Shown piece after piece: positions 58,311-64,000 of a stretch of 64,000 bases of DNA (the first letter of the stretch is position 1; each line of letters begins with the position of its first letter). Source of the stretch: RH2-MAG17b sp050745265 (GTDB taxonomy: Bacteria; Acidobacteriota; Terriglobia; UBA7540); assembly GCA_050745265.1 (NCBI GenBank), contig JBOGKE010000078.1, forward strand, positions 38,478-102,477. Direction: 5' to 3'. The translations under genes were made by a program, and so were the position numbers. Below the pieces are notes generated by a model, which was not told where the DNA came from, did not search any database, and saw nothing but the letters and a program-made list of their open reading frames with translations.

Positions 58311-59804
58311 CTATTTTCCCACGCAGAACGTCGAAAAGATAACGCCCAGAACATCATCGACGCTTGTGGCGCCGGTGAGCTCGTCGAGCGCGTGCAGCGC
58401 TTCGTACAAGTCGAGCAGCAGCATTTCGTGCGGTGTATTGCCGGATGCAGCTTCGCGCGCGCCGGCGAGCGATCGCAGGCACTGCTCGATCGACTTCTGA
58501 TGGCGCAAGTTGGTGATGAAATCTCCTTCGGGATCGAGACTTCGCGCTGGCGCGGCTTCCGCGAGAATCTTCGATTTGAGCTGAGCGATTCCTGCTCCTG
58601 TCAGCGCGGAAGTCCAAGCGACGGCGACCCCGGGATCGGTGCCCGAGTTGCCGCTGCCATTTTCCGCCGCCGCATTCGGGCAGCCGAACCCGCGCGATGC
58701 AGCCTCGGCGGACGCGCTCGCCAGCACGGGCTCAGCGTTTGCCACCAACGCGCGTAGGCTCTCGCGGCTGAGGCGCGCGGGAAGATCGCACTTGTTGCAG
58801 GCGATCACCAGCGGCCCACATGGGCGTATCTTCGCAATGAGGCTTCGGTCGTCGTCGCTCAAATCCGCCGAAGCATCGAGCACGAGCAGCCGCAAATCCG
58901 AGTCGGCGACGGCGCGAAGCGATCGCTCGATTCCAGCCTTCTCCACAACGTCAACGCTTTCTCGAATTCCCGCAGTGTCCGCCAGCCGGAAGGGAACTCC
59001 GTCGAGACTCGCGGTTTCGCTCACCACATCGCGGGTGGTTCCAGATATTTCGGTGACGATGGCTCGCTCTTCGTTCAAGAGCCGGTTGAAGAGGCTCGAC
59101 TTGCCGACATTCGGCCGCCCGATGATCGCGAGGCTCAGCCCCTCGCGCACGATTCGGCCGTAGGCGTAGCCTTCCGAGAGCTTCGCCAAGCGCGTTTGGA
59201 CCCCGCCCAGCGCGCCAAGAATTTTCTCCCGGCCCGCCACCGCGACGTCATCCTCTGCGAAATCGATTCCGGCCTCGAGCTCGGCGATCAATGCGAGCAA
59301 CGTTTCCTTGCAAGGCTTCACCCGCGCGGAAACGGAGCCCTCCATTTGCCGGGCCGCCGCGCGCGCCTGGAACAGTGTGCGCGCGTCGATCAGGTCGCGG
59401 ATCGCTTCGGCCTGCGTGAGATCGATGCGACCATTGAGAAAGGCGCGCTCGGTGAATTCTCCCGGCTCGGCGGGGCGCGCGCCCTTGGCGACGCAGCACT
59501 CCACGACATACCGCAGAATCACCGGCGCGCCGTGGCACGAAATCTCGACCACATCCTCGCCGGTGTAGGAATGCGGCGCGGGAAAGCACGTGACAAGCAC
59601 CTGATCGAGCAGGCGGCCCGTCTCGGGATCCTTGAATTGCGCGAGTGTGGCCGCGCGGGCTGCGGGGCGGGCGTTTTCCGGAAAAGCGAAGAGGGCGCGC
59701 AGGATTTCGAAGGAGAGGCCGCCAGCGAGGCGCACGACCCCGATTCCGCCCCGGCCCGGCGGCGTGGCAATGGCGGCAATGGTGTCGTCGGATGATTGAG
59801 TCAT
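58311..59804 (-). CDS. mnmE: tRNA modification GTPase MnmE
   Basis: With MnmG this enzyme modifies the wobble uridine of several tRNAs. The 497-residue product has the N-terminal tetrahydrofolate-binding domain (TIAAIATPPGRGGIGVVRLA), a helical domain, and the inserted G domain with GRPNVGKSSLFN, DTAGIRE and NKCD. It ends in the essential CVGK tail. It converges on xseA with a 60-base gap. The jag gene lies 42 bases upstream on the same strand. In that gap GATTGAGTCATC-like 12-base units are repeated. Confidence 0.96.
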   Translation of the reverse strand: MTQSSDDTIAAIATPPGRGGIGVVRLAGGLSFEILRALFAFPENARPAARAATLAQFKDPETGRLLDQVLVTCFPAPHSYTGEDVVEISCHGAPVILRYVVECCVAKGARPAEPGEFTERAFLNGRIDLTQAEAIRDLIDARTLFQARAAARQMEGSVSARVKPCKETLLALIAELEAGIDFAEDDVAVAGREKILGALGGVQTRLAKLSEGYAYGRIVREGLSLAIIGRPNVGKSSLFNRLLNEERAIVTEISGTTRDVVSETASLDGVPFRLADTAGIRESVDVVEKAGIERSLRAVADSDLRLLVLDASADLSDDDRSLIAKIRPCGPLVIACNKCDLPARLSRESLRALVANAEPVLASASAEAASRGFGCPNAAAENGSGNSGTDPGVAVAWTSALTGAGIAQLKSKILAEAAPARSLDPEGDFITNLRHQKSIEQCLRSLAGAREAASGNTPHEMLLLDLYEALHALDELTGATSVDDVLGVIFSTFCVGK

Positions 59805-59846
59805 CGGATCATTGAGTCATTGAATCAATGAAACAATGGCTCAACG

Positions 59847-60356
59847 TTATTTCACCGGATAGATGATCACCTTGCGCTGCGGGCCCGCCCCTTCGCTCTC
59901 GGTTCGGACGGAGGGCGCCTCCCGAAGCGCCAGGTGAACGAGGCGCCGCTCGGCGGAGTTCATGGGGCTCAGCGCGAAGGGCTGGCGGTCCTCTCGCACG
60001 CGCTCGGCCGCCATTTCGGCCATCAGCTTCAGTTCGGTCGCGCGCGCGCCGCGATAGCCTTCGCAGTCGAAAGAAACTCGCCGCGCCGGGTTCTCGTCCA
60101 GGCGCGCGGCCTTCAACGCGATGGACGCGAAGGCGTCGAGCAGCGCCGCGTGGCTCTCGAGAACAAGGTCCGCATCGGCGCCGGTGAGGTTCACGATCCA
60201 CTGGGGCGCGTCGGGGTCCGGCGCCGCGGGAGCCGCCGTGATGCTGACCCGCAGATCAAACCGGCCGGCGCGAAAGATCGACATCAGAACCTCTTCCACG
60301 CGAACGAGATAATCGGGTTTGGCGGGCGCCGGTTGGACGGCTTGCGTTTCAGTCAT
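59847..60356 (-). CDS. jag: Jag-like R3H/KH RNA-binding protein
   Basis: The 169-residue protein has a KH-like first part (YLVRVEEVLMSIFRAGRFDL; IVNLTGADADLVLESHAALL) and a C-terminal R3H motif in PFALSPMNSAERRLVHLALR. The N-terminal Jag_N domain of Firmicutes is missing. It starts three bases after yidC, the standard position. The KhpB/Jag family binds small RNAs and mRNAs and influences cell elongation in other bacteria. Confidence 0.88.
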   Translation of the reverse strand: MTETQAVQPAPAKPDYLVRVEEVLMSIFRAGRFDLRVSITAAPAAPDPDAPQWIVNLTGADADLVLESHAALLDAFASIALKAARLDENPARRVSFDCEGYRGARATELKLMAEMAAERVREDRQPFALSPMNSAERRLVHLALREAPSVRTESEGAGPQRKVIIYPVK

Positions 60357-60359
60357 ACC

Positions 60360-62069
60360 TTAACCTTTCACTGCGGCGGGTTTCCGTTGCCGCGGGGGTT
60401 GAGACTTCTCGACGGCGGTCGGCGGCAGCTGCGCCGGCGCCTTCTGCGGCGGCGCCATGCGGTTGATCAGCACCTGCTGAGCCACCGCGACGAGGCAATA
60501 CACAAAATAGTAAAGAGTGAGTCCGGCCGCCTCCATGAAAAAGATGAAGCCGACCGCCAGGGGCGCGACCATCATCATGCGCTGCTGCGCCGGATCGACG
60601 GTCGGCATCGGAGTCATTTTCTGCATAATGAACGACAGCACAATCGCGAGGCCGGGCAAAATGTAAAGCGGGTCGGGCACGGACAGGTCTTTGATCCACC
60701 AGATCCAGGGCGCATGCCGCATCGCGATGCTCGTTTCGAGCACCTCGTAGAAGGCGTAGATGATCGGAAGCTGCGGAAGCATGGTGAGGCACCCGCTCAT
60801 CGGGTTCACTCCGTGCTCCTGATACACCTTCATCACTTCCTGGTTCATGCGCTGCTTGCGCGGGTCGTTGAACTTGTACTGTTTGTACCGGTCCTGGATC
60901 TCTTTAACGACGGGCGCGACCTTCTGCATCGCTTGGCTCGAGCGGATACTCTTCAACTTCAGCGGGAAAAAGACCAGGTTGATGAGCACCGTCAGGATCA
61001 CGATGGTCCATCCCCAATTGTGCACGCCGTGGTCATTCACCCAGCGCATGGCAAGGAACAGCGGCTTGGCAATAATGGTGAACCAGCCGAAATTCACCAG
61101 CTTCTCAAGCTCCGGACTCTCGGTGCGCAGGACATCAAGCTCTTTCGGAGCGATAAAAATCTTGAACGCGAGCGGCTCGGGCTGCGAGGCGCCGAGCACC
61201 GCCTCCAGAGACTCTTCGGGTTCGCGGACCTTCGCGCCCACCGGCGTCACCGATTGCCGCTCGACGTCGAACGCGGATTCGGGCGACTCGGGGACAAAAA
61301 CCCCGGCGAAGAAGTTATCTTCGAGGCCCGCGAAAGCCAAGGGGCCAGGAAACGAATCGCGCTCGCCAACTTTTTTGTCCTTGACGGTTTTAATCCCGCT
61401 GCCGTTGTCGTAAAACGCTTTGGCTTCCTTCTTTCGCATGTTCGCGGCGAGCGACTGATCGCCGATTCCGCCCGGCCAGACCACCGAAACCGGAAGGTCG
61501 TGCGTGCCGTCGAAGACGCTCACCTTCGCCTTCACTTCGTAGCCGGATTCGAAGGTGAATTGCTTCGTAACCTCGGTCTTGCCGTCGCTGTAAGTGAACG
61601 TGATCCCGCCCGGGGCGGAAATGTTGCCGGCGTTCGGAGTCGCAACGTAAATCGCCGAGTTCAACTTTGCGGCGAGGGCCGCGTCTGGAAGCGTCACGCT
61701 CAGGGGATAGCCGAAGGCACGGCAGGCATCGGCATTGATCACGTCGAGCGGCTTGTTGTTGGCGTCGGGGTACTGTTTCAGAATCCATTGCTTCACCAAC
61801 GCGCCTTGCGTCGAAAACACGATGCGGTAGACGCTGTTCTCAACCGTGATTTCGCTGGCCGCGGCGCCGTGCTCGACGGGAAGCGCGATCTGCTTCGGCG
61901 GGGCGGCGACGGACGCGCTCTTCGGAGTCGAAACAGCCGCTCGATGAGCGGCGGCGGCCGGAGCTTCGGCGTGCCGGGTGGCGGGAGGCGGAGGCGGTGC
62001 GAAGAAGGCGCGCCACAGCATCAGCAAGCCAAGCGTCAGCACGATGGCGATGAGCATCCGCTTTTCCAT
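60360..62069 (-). CDS. yidC: Membrane protein insertase YidC
   Basis: The 569-residue insertase has an N-terminal membrane helix (MLIAIVLTLGLLMLWRAFF), a large periplasmic domain typical of Gram-negative YidC (about 70-340), and the conserved C-terminal helices. Marks are KPLFLAMRWVNDHGVHNWGW, FPLKLKSIRSSQAMQKVAPV, GVNPMSGCLTMLPQLPIIYA, and a basic tail (PPRQRKPAAVKG). The large periplasmic domain points to an outer-membrane-bearing cell. ATG 62069 was chosen; ATG 62081 is nearly as good. Confidence 0.95.
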   Translation of the reverse strand: MEKRMLIAIVLTLGLLMLWRAFFAPPPPPATRHAEAPAAAAHRAAVSTPKSASVAAPPKQIALPVEHGAAASEITVENSVYRIVFSTQGALVKQWILKQYPDANNKPLDVINADACRAFGYPLSVTLPDAALAAKLNSAIYVATPNAGNISAPGGITFTYSDGKTEVTKQFTFESGYEVKAKVSVFDGTHDLPVSVVWPGGIGDQSLAANMRKKEAKAFYDNGSGIKTVKDKKVGERDSFPGPLAFAGLEDNFFAGVFVPESPESAFDVERQSVTPVGAKVREPEESLEAVLGASQPEPLAFKIFIAPKELDVLRTESPELEKLVNFGWFTIIAKPLFLAMRWVNDHGVHNWGWTIVILTVLINLVFFPLKLKSIRSSQAMQKVAPVVKEIQDRYKQYKFNDPRKQRMNQEVMKVYQEHGVNPMSGCLTMLPQLPIIYAFYEVLETSIAMRHAPWIWWIKDLSVPDPLYILPGLAIVLSFIMQKMTPMPTVDPAQQRMMMVAPLAVGFIFFMEAAGLTLYYFVYCLVAVAQQVLINRMAPPQKAPAQLPPTAVEKSQPPRQRKPAAVKG

Positions 62070-62209
62070 GTCCGATCCCATATTACGAGTGATGACGGGG
62101 TGAATTACGGTTCCTGATTTCGGCCGCTCCGGCTGGGCAACCAACCCGCTCGCGGGCGCCACCCGCACCGAGTCAACCGCTAATCACAAATCGCAGATGG
62201 CGCAATTGC

Positions 62210-62461
62210 TCAACGTTTTCCTGGCACGGGATCATAGCCGCCTTTGCCGAATGGGTGGCAGCGTGCGACTCGCCGCCACGCAAGCCAGAGGCCGCGCTCG
62301 AAGCCCCAGGTCTCGACCGCCTCATACGCATAGGCCGAACACGTCGGATAAAAACGGCAGGAAGAGGGGAGCGCTGGAGAAATCAAGACTTGGTAGATTC
62401 GGATCACCGCCAGGGCGACAGCCCGCGCTACAGTGGAGGCTGCTCCGCCGAGGGCTCGCAC
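62210..62461 (-). CDS. yidD: Membrane protein insertion efficiency factor YidD
   Basis: The 83-residue protein reads VIRIYQVLISPALPSSCRFY and PTCSAYAYEAVETWGFERGL, with the paired cysteines and the ending CHPFGKGGYDPVP of YidD. It helps YidC insert proteins. GTG 62461 is the probable start, overlapping the rnpA end by 34 bases. A longer frame upstream is only the shadow of rnpA. Confidence 0.9.
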   Translation of the reverse strand: MRALGGAASTVARAVALAVIRIYQVLISPALPSSCRFYPTCSAYAYEAVETWGFERGLWLAWRRVARCHPFGKGGYDPVPGKR

Positions 62462-62823
62462 GCGGCGCTCGGCGTGGGACCGGGAAAAAGTCGCAAAACC
62501 TCTCTCGTGAGAGCCGGAAACGGCAGGTCCGCAACCGCCGGACGCGGATTCAGCACGATGTCCCACCCCGGCGCGATCGCGGGCTGATTCAGCCGGAAAA
62601 CCTCCCGTAAGCGGCGCCGGATGCGGTTCCGCGTGACGGCGTTTCCGATTGCTTTCGGTACGGTGATCCCAAGGCGTGTGCGAGGCAAGCCGTTCGAGCG
62701 GTAAAAAATCGTGCATACCCGCGCGCTCCTGCGCCGCCCTTCCTCGTAGACCCGGCGATACTCGGGCCGCCGCAGCAGGCGCAGCGATTTCGGGAAGGTC
62801 TGCGGTCGCTTGCCCTCCTTCAT
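62428..62823 (-). CDS. rnpA: Ribonuclease P protein component
   Basis: The 131-residue basic protein carries LRRPEYRRVYEEGRRRSARV, and the RNR signature VPKAIGNAVTRNRIRRRLRE, which binds RNase P RNA for tRNA 5' processing. ATG 62823 overlaps the rpmH stop (ATGA), so translation is coupled. The C-terminal part beyond about residue 105 (FPGPTPSAACEPSAEQPPL) is a low-complexity extension. The stop is TAG. Confidence 0.94.
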   Translation of the reverse strand: MKEGKRPQTFPKSLRLLRRPEYRRVYEEGRRRSARVCTIFYRSNGLPRTRLGITVPKAIGNAVTRNRIRRRLREVFRLNQPAIAPGWDIVLNPRPAVADLPFPALTREVLRLFPGPTPSAACEPSAEQPPL

Positions 62824-62954
62824 ACCGCAAGACGATGACGACCCTTTCGCCGCCTGCGCTTCAGTGTGTTCCGGCCGCCTGGCGTTCGCATGCGCACGCG
62901 AAATCCGTGAGTCTTGGAACGCCGCCTCCGGTTGGGTTGGAAGGTCCTTTTCAA
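62820..62954 (-). CDS. rpmH: 50S ribosomal protein L34
   Basis: The 44-residue basic protein reads (M)KRTFQPNRRRRSKTHGFRV, then RMRTPGGRNTLKRRRRKGRH and RLAV, full length and typical of L34. It starts with the uncommon codon TTG (62952-62954), preceded by AAGGAATGAG. It is short and TTG-initiated, so it is easily missed in favour of a longer shadow frame. It heads the rpmH-rnpA-yidD-yidC-jag-mnmE group. Confidence 0.95.
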   Translation of the reverse strand: MKRTFQPNRRRRSKTHGFRVRMRTPGGRNTLKRRRRKGRHRLAV

Positions 62955-63001
62955 GCCGCACTCATTCCTTGTCGGGTTTAGTCACGACGACGTTAACTCT
63001 C

Positions 63002-63030
63002 AGCATACCGTCTGCGCTTTGCCGGGTCAA
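63002..63030 (-). promoter_or_regulatory. Sigma-70-type promoter of the rpmH operon
   Basis: On the minus strand TTGACC (63025-63030) and TATGCT (63002-63007) are separated by exactly 17 bases. The -10 box is 47 bases before the rpmH start. Confidence 0.65.
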
Positions 63031-63067
63031 GCTGCCGTATCGCGCCGCCTGGAATGCGTAATGCCTC

Positions 63068-63095
63068 TTGCATTCCCCTCTGGCCGCCTCATAAT
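63068..63095 (+). promoter_or_regulatory. Putative promoter of the type ISP gene
   Basis: TTGCAT (63068-63073) and CATAAT (63090-63095) are 16 bases apart, and the -10 is 30 bases before the ATG at 63126. It is divergent from the rpmH promoter. Confidence 0.45.
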
Positions 63096-63125
63096 GTTCC
63101 ATTCTGGCTGCACCCTGGCATTGAG

Positions 63126-64000
63126 ATGAAAATAAACCGTCCCCTAAAAGCCGCCGACCCCGCTATCCGCGCTTACTACGCGAGGCTCGAAGCTTACGGT
63201 CGTCAGGGAGTGCTCCATGAGGGCGCGGTGAGTTCGGCTTTTGAAAACCTGCTGGCCGAGTGCGCCCGGCGGCGCGGCTGGGTTCTAGTCCCGCAACTTG
63301 GAGCTGAGGGAGAACGGCGTATCATTCCCGACGGCACCGTGCGTGACGAGAATAGTCTCCCGCGCGGCTATTGGGAGGCGAAAGACTCGCGCGATGACTT
63401 GAAAGCCGAGATCGTAAAGAAAACTGCGCGCGGCTATCCGCTCACCAACACGATTTTCGAAGACACCCGGCAGGCAATCCTTTATCAAAACAAGCAGCCC
63501 GCACTCGAAGCAGACCTCCAAAACCCTGCCGCCTTGGCTGAGCTGTTGAATCGCTTTTTCACTTACCGCCCGCCGGACATTGCGGGATTCGAGGAGGCGG
63601 TGGAAGAGTTTAAGGAACACGTCCCTGACCTCGCCAGGGGCCTGAATGAGAAAATCAAGGAAGCCCACCAGAACAACCGGCGCTTCATTGCCGCTTTTGA
63701 GAGCTTCTTCCAACTCTGCCAGACGGCTCTCAATCCCAACATCCGCCGCGAAGCCGTGGATGAGATGCTCATCCAGCACCTGCTTACCGAGCGGCTGATC
63801 GGCACCATCTTTGATAAGCCCGAGTTTGTACAGCAGAACGTCATCGCCGCCGAAGTGGAGAAAGTCGTGACCGCGCTGGCAAGCCAGAGCTTCAGCCGCA
63901 AGGATTATCTGAAGAGCCTCGACCGCTTCTACCTCGCCATCGAATCAGCGGCGCGCACGCTGCCGGACTTCAGCGACAAGCAGCACTTCCTGAACACGGT
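63126..64000 (+). CDS. Type ISP restriction-modification enzyme, N-terminal part (runs off the window)
   Basis: The frame opens at ATG 63126 and stays open to the end (291 codons). The N-terminal region looks like a PD-(D/E)XK nuclease: RRIIPDGTVRDEN then GYWEAKDSRDDLKAEI gives the D...ExK site. Next come YPLTNTIFEDTRQAILYQN, EEFKEHVPDLARGLNEKIKE and DEMLIQHLLTERLIGTIFDK, with IAAEVEKVVTALASQSFSRK typical of single-polypeptide type ISP (LlaBIII-like) proteins, whose N6-adenine methylase domain comes later. The helicase and methylase parts are outside the window, so the exact subtype is open. Confidence 0.75.
   Translation, partial: MKINRPLKAADPAIRAYYARLEAYGRQGVLHEGAVSSAFENLLAECARRRGWVLVPQLGAEGERRIIPDGTVRDENSLPRGYWEAKDSRDDLKAEIVKKTARGYPLTNTIFEDTRQAILYQNKQPALEADLQNPAALAELLNRFFTYRPPDIAGFEEAVEEFKEHVPDLARGLNEKIKEAHQNNRRFIAAFESFFQLCQTALNPNIRREAVDEMLIQHLLTERLIGTIFDKPEFVQQNVIAAEVEKVVTALASQSFSRKDYLKSLDRFYLAIESAARTLPDFSDKQHFLNT

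Noticed and set aside
59934..62117. Long plus-strand open frame (727 codons) opposite jag and yidC
   Set aside because: yidC and jag are unmistakable on the minus strand. The plus frame encodes His/Arg-rich sequence without motifs.
62462..62830. A 206-residue form of YidD
   Set aside because: Residues before GTG 62461 are read from rnpA in another frame and do not occur in YidD proteins, which are 70-90 residues.

Overview
The window is GC-rich bacterial chromosome, most likely from an Acidobacteriota (Solibacter/Koribacter-like) soil bacterium. This rests on gene style only: PIG-L and mannonate-dehydratase-like proteins with twin-Arg-type leaders, a DUF2934-Hsp20 fusion, a group 1h-type hydrogenase subunit, abundant TPR proteins, and intergenic DNA packed with short palindromic repeats. 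No rRNA, tRNA, CRISPR array or prophage was seen.

Layout. 1-6.7 kb: tail of a probable pgsA, a nitrogen-control operon (amtB-glnB-glnD), then a GIDE-domain/LemA membrane pair. 6.7-11.3 kb (minus strand): a SIR2 NAD-consuming domain protein followed by a STAND NTPase with 14 WD40 repeats, a probable two-gene antiphage system. 11.5-21.4 kb: secreted TPR protein, seven-haem cytochrome, PIG-L deacetylase, asnB-type amidotransferase, GNAT, a stress-type glycine-rich membrane protein and an AI-2E-family permease. 21.7-29.8 kb: a complete kdp potassium locus. KdpD is split into two divergently transcribed genes, and its kinase half carries an in-frame TAG. kdpE converges on and overlaps kdpC of the kdpFABC operon, which also carries an extra small membrane protein. 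30-38 kb: recG, TPR proteins, a PEP-CTERM-like protein, and an orphan [NiFe]-hydrogenase small subunit. 38-46 kb: SDR, PPC-domain protein, a 1022-residue FAD/Fe-S oxidoreductase, an enolase-superfamily enzyme and a pyruvate-oxidase-like TPP enzyme. 46-54.9 kb: a stress and signalling cluster (DUF2934-Hsp20, CsbD, DUF1328, two NarL-type regulators, a PAS histidine kinase, DUF892, two miniature C2HC zinc fingers, PfpI, and a Ku gene broken by TAG). 55-63 kb: a mannonate-dehydratase-like enzyme, xseA, and the conserved rpmH-rnpA-yidD-yidC-jag-mnmE group. The right edge begins a type ISP restriction-modification gene.

The least expected feature is the intergenic DNA. At least six repeat families occur, called A to F here. 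A elements are 166-440 bp with ends near ACAGGCTGCGGAAAAA. All four two-ended A copies sit in the centre of a GGCTT/AGCC palindrome belonging to another repeat: two in family C and two in family D. B and E repeats are in turn nested inside A. These repeats also supply the stop codons of several genes and the start of one.

Two genes (the kdpD kinase half and ku) are each interrupted by a single in-frame TAG with the downstream frame fully conserved. Other genes here end in TAG, so this looks like recent mutation or base-call error rather than a changed genetic code.
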